Part shown: positions 1 through 7,786 of the stretch, piece after piece
How the letters are laid out: each line of letters starts with the position of its first letter
How positions within the stretch are numbered: position 1 is the first letter of the stretch
Assembly (NCBI RefSeq): GCF_000696185.1
Contig: NZ_KK853997.1
Coordinates: forward strand, 970,593 to 1,018,627
Source: Kitasatospora cheerisanensis KCTC 2395
Lineage (GTDB): Bacteria > Actinomycetota > Actinomycetes > Streptomycetales > Streptomycetaceae
Length of the DNA stretch: 48,035 nt
Direction of reading: 5' to 3'
Position numbers and translations under genes: made by a program
The notes under the pieces: model-generated
Told to the model about the DNA's origin: nothing
Seen by the model: only the letters and a program-made list of their open reading frames with translations
Databases searched by the model: none

Positions 1-2
1 GG

Positions 3-725
3 CAGTTGTACTACGAGACCGACCGGACGCTGTTCCCGCTGCACCGCGGCCCGCACCGGCTGCGGTACACCACCCGGCCGCTGCTGTCCGCCGAGCGGTT
101 CGCGGCCTCGCTCGCCCGGCAGCCCCGACTCCCCGTCCTGCCCGGCCTGGTGGAGCCCCGCCCGCACCGGCCCGGGCCGGAGGGCGACCTGTACGACTAC
201 GCGTTCCCCCGGCTGCTGGTCTGCCAGGACCCGGCGATCGCCGCCATGCTGCTGGCCAACCGGCTGCACCTGGAAGGGGGTTGCCCGATTCTCACGGCCG
301 GCCGGCTGCCGCTGGAGGCCCGGCTGGTGGCCGCCCTGGAACGGGCCGGGGACGCCGTGGTGCACGTGCTGCACGACGCCTCGCCGGCCGGGCTGGACCT
401 GTTCGGCCGGGTGCGCGAGCACGCCGGCCCCCGGCTCCGGGTCCGCACCATGGGCCTGCTGCCGCGGCACGCCGCCGCCCTGCACCTGGCCGCGCTCGCC
501 GGTCAACCCCCGTGCGAAGCCGCGGAGTTGCCCGCCGAGCTGCCGGCCGCCGAGCGGGCCTGGCTGGCGAGCGGCCGGGTCGCGGAGCTCGCTGCCGTCC
601 GCCCGGCCCGGCTGCTGCGGACCGTGCTGCGCACCGTCCGCGGCGGCGGCTTCGCCCCGCCCGCCCGTCCGGCCGCGCCCACCCGGGCCCGCGACACCGG
701 CTTCCTGACCTGGCCGACGCCCTGA
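3..725 (+). CDS. C-terminal part of an uncharacterised protein (5' end outside window)
   Basis: The frame is open to the left edge, so the true start lies outside the window; the TTG at position 6 is probably internal. The visible ~240 residues have a compact middle part (LLVCQD, then CPILTAGRLPLEARL, then VVHVLHDASPAGLDLFGRV). This alternates hydrophobic strands with acidic turns, and I read it as faintly Toprim/Rossmann-like; that is a pattern impression only. The tail is rich in Ala, Pro and Arg with no membrane segment. The stop lies 19 bases before the next start, so it is probably co-transcribed with the small membrane protein and the synthetase-like gene. I do not recognise the family. 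Confidence 0.7.
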   Translation, partial: QLYYETDRTLFPLHRGPHRLRYTTRPLLSAERFAASLARQPRLPVLPGLVEPRPHRPGPEGDLYDYAFPRLLVCQDPAIAAMLLANRLHLEGGCPILTAGRLPLEARLVAALERAGDAVVHVLHDASPAGLDLFGRVREHAGPRLRVRTMGLLPRHAAALHLAALAGQPPCEAAELPAELPAAERAWLASGRVAELAAVRPARLLRTVLRTVRGGGFAPPARPAAPTRARDTGFLTWPTP

Positions 726-744
726 CCCCCGAGGACCGTGGACG

Positions 745-1323
745 ATGACTCAGCCACCCGAAATCACCTACAGCGACGAGTTGTTGGCGGACGGCACGGT
801 GCACCGCCGGTACTCCGACGGCCGCAGCGAATGGCGCAGCCGCGGCGCCGACGGCCGGATCCACTGGCGCGACGACCGGGGCGACTCGGGCACCGACGAG
901 CGCCTGGGCCGCGACCTGGTCAAGCGCCTGCACGCGGACGGCCGGGCCGGCTACGGCCGCGACATCGGCTACGGCCGCACGGTGTGGGGCCAGGGCCAGT
1001 ACGTGCTGGTCAACCGCAGCTCCTTCCCGGGCCGGGTCGGCGTGGTGCTCGGCGCGCTCGGCCTCGGCGCGGGCATCGCGGCCGTCCACTACGCGCCCGA
1101 ACTGCTCTCCCCCGACGAGGAGGAGGAACTGCGCCGGGAGGCCGAGCGCGCCCGCTCCTCGGGCGGTGACGGCGGTGGCGACGGCGGCGGCGGTGGTGAC
1201 AGCGGCGACGGCTTCGACGACGGTTTCGACGACCACGACGGCTTCGGCACGGCCGGGGACGGCGGCGACGGGCACGACGCCTCGGACGGCGGCGACGGCT
1301 GGGACGGGGACGACTTTGGCTGA
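745..1323 (+). CDS. Small uncharacterised protein with one membrane segment and an Asp/Gly-rich tail
   Basis: 192 residues. The first ~90 carry short repeated charged turns (DGTVHRRYSDGRSEW, DGRIHWRDDRG), reminiscent of antitoxin or MORN-like DG-W/Y repeats. One hydrophobic stretch at about residues 95-117 (FPGRVGVVLGALGLGAGIAAVHY) could span the membrane. The last ~55 residues are almost only Gly, Asp and Ser. The start ATG fits the short gap from the gene before. The end overlaps the TTG start proposed for the next gene by a few bases, implying translational coupling. Function is unknown. The Asp-rich tail could bind cations, but that is speculation. Confidence 0.75.
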   Translation: MTQPPEITYSDELLADGTVHRRYSDGRSEWRSRGADGRIHWRDDRGDSGTDERLGRDLVKRLHADGRAGYGRDIGYGRTVWGQGQYVLVNRSSFPGRVGVVLGALGLGAGIAAVHYAPELLSPDEEEELRREAERARSSGGDGGGDGGGGGDSGDGFDDGFDDHDGFGTAGDGGDGHDASDGGDGWDGDDFG

Positions 1324-3118
1324 GTCGCAGCGCCTCGCCGCGCCCGCCCCCGCGGCGGTGCGCGCCCCGGCCCGCTACACCGTGCTCGCACTGCCGGCCG
1401 GCGGCCACCGACGGCCCGAACCCGGCCTGGTGGCGGGCCCGTTCGAGACCGGCGGCCGCCGCACCTCGGCCGCCCTGCTGACGGGCGTGCCCGGTTTCGC
1501 GGACGGCCCGTTCACCGTGGACGGCCGGACCGCCGTCGGCGAAGTCACCCTGCACAACCGGGCGGAGCTGCTCGCCGCCCTGTCCGCCGCTGGCCGGCCG
1601 GCCGAACCGGCCTGCCCGGACGGCGAGTTGCTGCTGCGCTGCTGGCTGGCGCTGGGCCCGGACGGGCTGCGGACCGCGGACGGCATGTTCACCCTCGCGG
1701 TGCTGGACGGCCCGGACCTGGTGCTGCTCCGCGACCACGTCGGCGCCCGCACCGCCTTCCACTGCCGCACCCGGGACGGCGGCTGGGCGGTCTCCAGCTC
1801 GCTCCGCGCGCTGCGCGAACGCCCGGACGTGGACACCGGGTTGGACCTGGCCGCCGTCCGCTCCTTCCTCACCTTCGCCTACCTGCCGGGCACCGAGACG
1901 CTGCTGCGCGGCGTGTCCGAACTACTGCCGGGCAGGGTGACCCGGCTCGGCGCGGACGGCTCGGTCCGCACCGAGGAGTTCTGGGAGCCGCAGCACCGCA
2001 CCGCCGGGGCCGAGCTGACGACCGGTCAGTACGCGTCCGAGCTGCTGGAGTTGCTGGAGCAGGCGGTGGCGCGGCGGCTGCCGGCCGGCGAGGACGTCGC
2101 GGTGCTGCTGTCCGGCGGCGTGGACAGTTCGCTGGTGACGGCGCTGGCCGCCCGGCTGCACGACCGGCCGGTGCACACCTACTCGATCAGCTTCGGCAAC
2201 GAACTGCCCAACGAGCTGGGCTACTCGGGACTGGTCGCCGCCCACTGCGACACCCGGCACCGGGTGCTGACCGTGCCCGGCGAACAGGTCGCGGCCCGGC
2301 TCGCCGACACCGTCGCGCTGCTCGACAGCCCGGTCGGCGACCCGCTGACCGTACCCAACCTGATGCTCGCCGAAGCCGTCGCCGGGGACGGCCTGAGCGT
2401 CTCGCTGAACGGCGAGGGCGGCGACCCGGTGTTCGGCGGCCCGAAGAACCTGGCCATGCTGGTCTTCGAGCTGCTCCGCGAGGACCCGTCCGAACAGGCC
2501 CGCGCCGACGCCTACTTGCACACCTACCGCAAGTGTTGGGAGGACCTGCCGGTGCTGCTCACCGGCGAGGCCCTGGCCGCACTGGACGCGCTCGGCCCCG
2601 ACGCGCACCCGCGCCGGCACGTCGCGCCGTACCTGACGGACCGGCGGATGCCGTCCCTGCTCGACCAGTTGCTGCACTGCAACCTGCGCACCAAGGGCGC
2701 CCACCACATCCTCACCAAGGTCGAGCGGCTGACCTCCTCGCAGGGCGTCCAGGGGCGCTCGCCGCTCTTCGACCGGCAGGTGGTCGACCACGCGTTCGGC
2801 ACCCCGCCCGCGCTCAAACTCCGTGGTACCGAGGAGAAGTGGATCCTCAAGGAGGCGGTGCGGGACCTGCTGCCCGACACCGTCACCTACCGGCCCAAGA
2901 GCGGCATGCGGGTGCCCGTCCAGCAGTGGCTGCGCGGACCGCTCAGCGAACTCGCCGGCGACCTGCTGCTCGGCCCCGCCGCCCGCGCCCGCGGCCTGTT
3001 CCGGCCCGACACGGTGGAGACCTGGATGCGCGGCGGCGGCCTGCTGCTGCCCCGCCAGGGCGGCAAGCTCTGGCTGCTGCTCACCCTCGAACTCTGGCTG
3101 CGCGCCTACGACCTGTGA
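1316..3118 (+). CDS. Asparagine-synthetase-like ATP-dependent amide ligase lacking the glutaminase Cys
   Basis: About 600 residues with two parts. The N-terminal part resembles the class II glutamine amidotransferase fold (MFTLAVLDGPDLVLLRDHVG, then VSSSLRALRERPDV). The C-terminal part is an Asn-synthetase ATP-pyrophosphatase domain with the PP-loop SGGVDSS at about 266-272 and a conserved GEGGDPVFGG loop. The usual Cys2 nucleophile that opens AsnB proteins is absent from every plausible start, so glutamine hydrolysis is unlikely. The protein may use ammonia, or catalyse amide or lactam formation as beta-lactam synthetases do (family knowledge; the assignment here is inference). I chose the TTG overlapping the previous stop because the longer frame would lie inside the upstream gene; GTG at 1358 or 1382 are alternatives. 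An aldehyde dehydrogenase follows 53 bases later. Confidence 0.85.
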   Translation: MAESQRLAAPAPAAVRAPARYTVLALPAGGHRRPEPGLVAGPFETGGRRTSAALLTGVPGFADGPFTVDGRTAVGEVTLHNRAELLAALSAAGRPAEPACPDGELLLRCWLALGPDGLRTADGMFTLAVLDGPDLVLLRDHVGARTAFHCRTRDGGWAVSSSLRALRERPDVDTGLDLAAVRSFLTFAYLPGTETLLRGVSELLPGRVTRLGADGSVRTEEFWEPQHRTAGAELTTGQYASELLELLEQAVARRLPAGEDVAVLLSGGVDSSLVTALAARLHDRPVHTYSISFGNELPNELGYSGLVAAHCDTRHRVLTVPGEQVAARLADTVALLDSPVGDPLTVPNLMLAEAVAGDGLSVSLNGEGGDPVFGGPKNLAMLVFELLREDPSEQARADAYLHTYRKCWEDLPVLLTGEALAALDALGPDAHPRRHVAPYLTDRRMPSLLDQLLHCNLRTKGAHHILTKVERLTSSQGVQGRSPLFDRQVVDHAFGTPPALKLRGTEEKWILKEAVRDLLPDTVTYRPKSGMRVPVQQWLRGPLSELAGDLLLGPAARARGLFRPDTVETWMRGGGLLLPRQGGKLWLLLTLELWLRAYDL

Positions 3119-3171
3119 TCCCGGCCCCGCCCCGCCGGGCGACCGACCGTGCAACCCCTGGAGCACCACTG

Positions 3172-4490
3172 ATGGACCTGATCGACCCCCGCACCGGCGA
3201 CGTCCGTCGCTCCCTCGCCCCCGGCCGCGCCCCCGAGGTGTCCGCCGCCGTGGCGCCGCCCGCGACGCCCGGCCCGGCTGGGCCGCCCTCACCCCGCGCG
3301 AACGCCACCGGCGGCTCGCCGCCCTCGCCGACCTGATCGAGCGGCACGCCGCGGACTACGCCGCCGCCGAGGGCGCGGGCACCGGCAAGCCCGCGTCCGA
3401 GACGGACGGCGAAGTCGCCGAGGTCGCCGACCTGTTCCGGTTCTACGGCGGCGCCGTCCGGGCCGGCACCGCCCCGCCGCCGGCGACTACCTGGCCGGGC
3501 ACCAGAGCTGGGTGCGCTGGGAGCCGGTCGGCGTGGTCGCCGCCGTCGTCCCGTGGAACTACCCGCTGCTGATGGCCGGTTGGCGCTGCGCCCGGCCCTG
3601 GCCGCCGGGAACACGGTGGTCCTCAAGCCCGCCGAGACCACCCCCGACAGCGCGCTGCTGCTCGCCGCGCACGCCGAACAGGCCCTCGGCCCCGGCGTGT
3701 TGACCGCCCTGCCCGGCGACCGGGAGACCGGCCGGCTGCTGGTCGCGGCCGGCTGCGACCTGATCGCCTTCACCGGCAGCCCCGCCGGCGGCACCGACGT
3801 CGCCGCCCGCGCCGGACTCACCCCCGTCAGCCTCGAACTCGGCGGCAACAGCCCTGTGCTGGTGCTGCCCGACGCTCCCGCCGACACGTGGCAGCAGCTC
3901 GCCGCCGCCTGCACCTACAACGCCGGTCAGAGCTGCGCCGCCCCCGCCCGGGTCATCGTCCTCGACGAGGCCTACGACGCGGCGGTCGGCGCGCTCGCCG
4001 CCGCGATGGCCGAGCGCCGGGCCGGCCGGGACTTCGGGCCGCTCAACAACCGCGACCAGGCCGCCCGTTACGACCGCATCGTGGCCGCCAGCGCCGCGAA
4101 GACCGTCCGGGTGGCCCCGGCCGCACCGACGGCCTGTGGCGGCCCGCGACCGTCCTCGCCGACCTGCCCGCCGACGACCCGGCCGTGGTCGAGGAGGTCT
4201 TCGGCCCGCTGCTGACCGTGCAGCGCGCCACCGGCCTCGACCACGCCGTCGCCCTCGCCGAGTCCGTCCCGCAGGCCCTCGCCGCCTCCGTCTGGACCAC
4301 CGACCTCTCCACCGGCCTCGCCCTCACCGACCGGCTGTCCGCCGGCGAGGTCTGGCTCAACTGCCACCTCGCCCAGTCCGCCGAACTCCCGCACAGCGGC
4401 CGCCGCTCCAGCGGCGCGGGCACCGACCTGTCCACCCTCGCCCTCCGGGAGTACCAGCGCCCGAAGACCGTGACGGCCCGGCTGGTCTGA
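3172..4490 (+). CDS. Aldehyde dehydrogenase (aminobutyraldehyde dehydrogenase-like), interrupted by four one-base gaps
   Basis: NAD(P)-dependent oxidation of an aldehyde to the acid. The protein can be read only by stepping frame four times, near 3255, 3478, 3577 and 4112. Each step equals one missing base, giving about 440 residues after repair. All family landmarks are present in order: VVPWNYPLLMAGW, AALAAGNTVVLKP (as LAAGNTVVLKPAE), FTGSPAGG, the catalytic Glu in LELGGNSP, the catalytic Cys in NAGQSCAAP, and EVFGPLLTV. The FRFYGGAVRAGT and GDYLAGHQSW stretches resemble the PatD/aminobutyraldehyde branch. With all active-site residues intact and all shifts in the same direction, sequence error is more likely than decay. 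It is probably co-transcribed with the synthetase-like gene. Confidence 0.85.
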
Positions 4491-4525
4491 CCCCAGGTGC
4501 GGTCCGGGCCTGGGAGGATCGGCGG

Positions 4526-5320
4526 ATGGACGAGGAGCAGCTGACCGGCGGGCTGGCGAACGCCGGGGCGGTGGTGCGGCGCGGGGCGGTGGTGGAGCGG
4601 CCCGCGCCGCCGCAGGTGGCGGCACTGCACGGATTCCTGACGGCGCTTCGGTCCGGCGGCTTCGCCGGGGCTCCGCTGCCGGTGGGTGAACCGGCGGGCG
4701 GGCGCGAGCAGTTGGAGTTCCTGCCGGGGGACGTCGCGGTCCTGCCGTACCCGGAGTGGGCGCTCGGGGAGGAGGCGCTGGTCTCGGTCGGCCGGCTGCT
4801 GCGGCGCTGGCACCGGGCCGCCGCGCGCACGCCGTTCGACGGACGCGCCGGCTGGTCGCGGGAGCTGGCGGATCCGGCGGGCGGGCCGCTGCTCTGCCAC
4901 AACGACGTGTGCGTGGAGAACGTGGTGTTCCGGGGCGGCGCGGCCGCCGCGCTGATCGACTTCGACCTGGCCGCGCCGGGCCGCCCGCTGTGGGACGTGG
5001 CGATGACGGCCCGGTACTGGGTGCCGGTGCTCGACCCGGACACGGCCGCCGAGACCGGCCGCGCCCACCTCGAAGTCCCGCGCCGGCTGCGGCTGTTCGC
5101 CGACGCGTACGGCCTCTCCGCCGCCGACCGGGCCGCGCTCCCGGCCGTCCTGGCGGAGGCCACCGCCGTCTGCCGGGCCTTCGTCGGCCGCCGGATCGCC
5201 GCCGCGGAGCCCGCGTTCGTGGCGTACTTCGACTCCTGCGGCGGCTGGTCCCGCTGGGACCGCCTGCAGGCCTGGCTCACCGCCCGACTCCCGCTGCTGG
5301 AAAGGGCCTTGACGGACTGA
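4526..5320 (+). CDS. Aminoglycoside phosphotransferase (APH) family kinase
   Basis: 264 residues. The C-lobe has the APH catalytic loop LCHNDVCVENVVF (the H-x-D-x4-N pattern) at about residue 124, followed by ALIDFDLAAPG, where the Asp coordinates Mg-ATP. The kinase N-lobe is reduced, and the Lys of a classical N-lobe is not obvious. Members transfer phosphate from ATP to small hydroxylated molecules. The substrate cannot be told from sequence, and antibiotic resistance should not be assumed. The ATG start is preceded by GGGAGGATC at ordinary spacing; longer upstream frames overlap the aldehyde dehydrogenase and are rejected. The gene ends only 7 bases from the convergent amidohydrolase. Confidence 0.85.
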   Translation: MDEEQLTGGLANAGAVVRRGAVVERPAPPQVAALHGFLTALRSGGFAGAPLPVGEPAGGREQLEFLPGDVAVLPYPEWALGEEALVSVGRLLRRWHRAAARTPFDGRAGWSRELADPAGGPLLCHNDVCVENVVFRGGAAAALIDFDLAAPGRPLWDVAMTARYWVPVLDPDTAAETGRAHLEVPRRLRLFADAYGLSAADRAALPAVLAEATAVCRAFVGRRIAAAEPAFVAYFDSCGGWSRWDRLQAWLTARLPLLERALTD

Positions 5321-5327
5321 CGGTACG

Positions 5328-6614
5328 TCAGGCAGGGGGCTCGATGCGGCCCGCCAGGTGGTCGACGGCGAGGTGGGCGTGCAGGCGGACGCCCGTCGGC
5401 AGGGTGTCGTCGTCCAGGTAGAAGCGCGGGTTGTGGTTCGGCACCACGCCGCGGCCGCCGGGGGTGGGGACGATGTTCCCGGCGGCGTCGAACTCGGAGT
5501 CCTGGGCGCCGAGCATCAGGTACAGGCCGCCGTACGCGTTGACGAACTCGGAGACGTCGTCGTAGCCGAGCGCCCCGCCGGTCTCCACCACCCGCTCGTC
5601 GCCGACCACCCGGCGCAGCGTGGGCAGCGCGGCGTCCAGCCACTCCTGACGGTTGTTCACGGCGGGCACGTCCTGGAGGTGTTCGACGGTCGCGGTGCAG
5701 CCGTAGGCCTGCGCGGTGTGCTCGGCGAGCCGGGCGAGGCGCTGCTGCACCTCGGCCATGTCGGACTCGACGGCGCACCGGACGGTGCCCCACAGGGTGA
5801 CGTGTTCGCCGATGATGTTGAACCGGCCGATGTCCTCCAGGTGCCCGATGGAGACGGTGACGGGGTGGTTGGCGTCGACCTGGCGGTAGAGCTGCCCGAT
5901 GCCGGTGATGATCGCGGCGGCGGGCGGCATCGGGTCGATGCCCTGCCAGGGGGTGGAGCCGTGCACCTGACGGCCCGTGATGGTGATCTTGACCAGGCAG
6001 GACGCGGCGTACTGGTTGCCGACCCGGTAGGCGAGGTGGCCCTTGGGGTGCGGGGTGAGGTGCACGCCGAACACCATGGTGGGCTCGGGGTCGGCGAGCG
6101 CCCGCTCGACGAGCATCTGCCGGGCGCCGCCGGTCTCGGTGACGGGCGGGCCCTCCTCGGCGGGCTGGAACACGAACAGCACGGTGCCGGGCAGCTGTTC
6201 GCGCACCCCGGCGAGCACCGTGGCGGCGCCGAGCAGCATCGCGGTGTGGCCGTCGTGCCCGCAGGCGTGCGAGACCGGGAACGGGCCGCCCGGGTAGTCC
6301 TGGTCGACGGCCGTCGAGGCGAAGTCGGTGCCGCACAGGTCGGTCACCGGCAGCGCGTCGGTGTCGGCCCGCAGCGCGATCACCCGCGTGCCGGGCCGCC
6401 CGCCGCGCAGCACCCCGACGACGCCGTGCCCGGCGATGCCGGTGCGCACCTCGTCCAGGCCGAGGGAGGTCAGGTGGTCGGCGATCAGCCGGGCGGTCGC
6501 GCCCTCCCGGTTGGACAGTTCGGGGTGCCGGTGCAGGTGCTGGCGCCACGTCACCACCTGCGGTGCCACCTCGGCGCACCTGCGGTCGAGTTCGGCGTGG
6601 ATCGAATCGCCCAT
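5328..6614 (-). CDS. M20-family metal-dependent amidohydrolase (N-acyl-amino-acid hydrolase type)
   Basis: 428 residues. The metal site motif HACGHDGH lies at 117-123 (Cys118 is the typical metal ligand of the IAA-amino acid/hippurate hydrolase branch), followed by FQPAEEGPP with the catalytic Glu pair. RQHLHRHPELSNRE near residue 24 is the classical N-terminal signature. The lid domain holds FGVHLTPHPKGHLAYR and a central dimerisation region. Members hydrolyse N-acylated amino acids or related amides in the cytoplasm; the substrate is not predictable. The gene is divergent from the DNA ligase, with about 140 bases between start codons. Intact and of normal family length. Confidence 0.93.
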   Translation of the reverse strand: MGDSIHAELDRRCAEVAPQVVTWRQHLHRHPELSNREGATARLIADHLTSLGLDEVRTGIAGHGVVGVLRGGRPGTRVIALRADTDALPVTDLCGTDFASTAVDQDYPGGPFPVSHACGHDGHTAMLLGAATVLAGVREQLPGTVLFVFQPAEEGPPVTETGGARQMLVERALADPEPTMVFGVHLTPHPKGHLAYRVGNQYAASCLVKITITGRQVHGSTPWQGIDPMPPAAAIITGIGQLYRQVDANHPVTVSIGHLEDIGRFNIIGEHVTLWGTVRCAVESDMAEVQQRLARLAEHTAQAYGCTATVEHLQDVPAVNNRQEWLDAALPTLRRVVGDERVVETGGALGYDDVSEFVNAYGGLYLMLGAQDSEFDAAGNIVPTPGGRGVVPNHNPRFYLDDDTLPTGVRLHAHLAVDHLAGRIEPPA

Positions 6615-6754
6615 GGTTCCCTGTTCCTTCCGTCCGGCCGGGTCGAGCGTACGACGGACCCTCCCGATCGGCGGATGATCGGACCGGCGTGGCGCGCCGC
6701 CGGGCGGGTGAGGTCCGGATTCGCGGACGGTACGGGCGGGGAACGGCTGCCGGG

Positions 6755-7699
6755 GTGAGCGGTGGCGGAGTGATGCTGGCGGTGTCGAGCGCCCGGCGGG
6801 TGTTCGACGAGGGCTGGGTGCTGGAACGGAAGTGGGACGGCATCCGGGCCCTGGCGGTGCGGGACGGCGAGCGGGTGACCCTGCGGTCGCGCACCGGACA
6901 GCACCTGGAAAGCGCTTACCCGGAGCTGGTGACGGCGCTCGCCGCGCAGCCCGTGCCGCGCTTCGCGGTGGACGGCGAGATCGTCGCCTTCGAGCACGGC
7001 CGGACCAGCTTCGCCCGGCTCCAGCAGCGGATGGGCCTGCACGACCCCGTCCGGGCGCTGGCCAGCGGCGTCACCGTCGACTACGTGCTGTTCGACCTGC
7101 TGGCCCTTCAGGGCCACGACACCACCGGCCTGCCCCTGCTGGACCGCAAGCGACTCCTCACCGAGGCCGTCGAGTTCGGCCCTCCGCTGCGGCTGTCCGA
7201 GTACACCGCCGCCGAGCCGGGCGTCCCCGTCTCGCTCGCCGAGGCCTGCGCCCGCGGCTGGGAGGGCCTGATCGCCAAGCGCGCCGCCGGCCGCTACGTG
7301 GGCGCCCGCTCCGGCGACTGGCTCAAGCTGAAGTGCGAGACCGGGCAGGAGTTCGTGGTCGGCGGCTGGACCGACCCCGCGGGCAGCCGGGAGGCGTTCG
7401 GCGCGCTGCTGCTCGGCTACCACGAGCACGGCCGGCTGCGCTACGCGGGCAAGGTCGGCACCGGCTTCGACACCCGCACGCTGCACGCCCTGCACCGCGT
7501 GCTGCTCCAACTGGCCTCCCCCGTCAGCCCGTTCGCCGAGGAGGTGCCGCTGCGCAAACCGCACTGGGTGCGCCCGGAACTCGTCGTGCAGGTCGGCTTC
7601 ACCGAGTGGACCCGCGACGGCCGCCTGCGCGCACCCCGCTACCAGGGCATCCGCACCGACCGCCCGGCGGCCGCGGTGGTCCGCGAGCCGCCGGGCTGA
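6755..7699 (+). CDS. ATP-dependent DNA ligase
   Basis: About 314 residues. Nucleotidyltransferase motif I is ERKWDGIRAL with the adenylated Lys near residue 26, followed by VDGEIVAF (motif III), YVLFDLLAL (motif IIIa), EGLIAKRA (motif IV) and WLKLKCETGQEFVVGGW (motif V). A C-terminal OB-fold follows (LRYAGKVGTGFDTRTL), ending in YQGIRTDRP. This is the ligase core seen in LigD and in stand-alone LigC proteins; no polymerase or phosphoesterase domain is attached. It likely seals nicks in end joining or base excision repair, by family knowledge. The GTG start was preferred; ATG at 6773 (MLAVSS) is nearly as good because many relatives begin near MLA. The gene ends before a strong shared hairpin. 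Confidence 0.9.
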   Translation: MSGGGVMLAVSSARRVFDEGWVLERKWDGIRALAVRDGERVTLRSRTGQHLESAYPELVTALAAQPVPRFAVDGEIVAFEHGRTSFARLQQRMGLHDPVRALASGVTVDYVLFDLLALQGHDTTGLPLLDRKRLLTEAVEFGPPLRLSEYTAAEPGVPVSLAEACARGWEGLIAKRAAGRYVGARSGDWLKLKCETGQEFVVGGWTDPAGSREAFGALLLGYHEHGRLRYAGKVGTGFDTRTLHALHRVLLQLASPVSPFAEEVPLRKPHWVRPELVVQVGFTEWTRDGRLRAPRYQGIRTDRPAAAVVREPPG

Positions 7700-7725
7700 T
7701 GTCCCGTCAGCGCGCCCGGAACGAG

Positions 7726-7772
7726 GACGGGCGGGGTGCCCGCGGCCGGCTGCCGCGGGCACCCCGCCCGTC
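7726..7772. terminator. Perfect 20-bp stem hairpin between convergent genes
   Basis: GACGGGCGGGGTGCCCGCGG at 7726-7745 is the exact reverse complement of 7753-7772, with a 7-base loop. It sits between the stops of the DNA ligase (plus) and the anchored propeller protein (minus), so it can terminate both. There is no U-tract, as is usual for actinomycete hairpins. Confidence 0.85.
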
Positions 7773-7786
7773 AGGTCGATCCTCCG

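Noticed and set aside
3172..4490. Aldehyde dehydrogenase as a true pseudogene
   Set aside because: All catalytic residues are intact, and four same-direction one-base gaps match the pattern across the window, so error is the simpler explanation.
1316..4490. Lasso-peptide or beta-lactam gene cluster
   Set aside because: No precursor peptide, leader peptidase, RRE or lactam partner gene is visible; only the synthetase fold is shared.
4526..5320. Aminoglycoside resistance gene
   Set aside because: Only the general APH kinase loop is present; nothing points to an antibiotic substrate and no mobile element is near.
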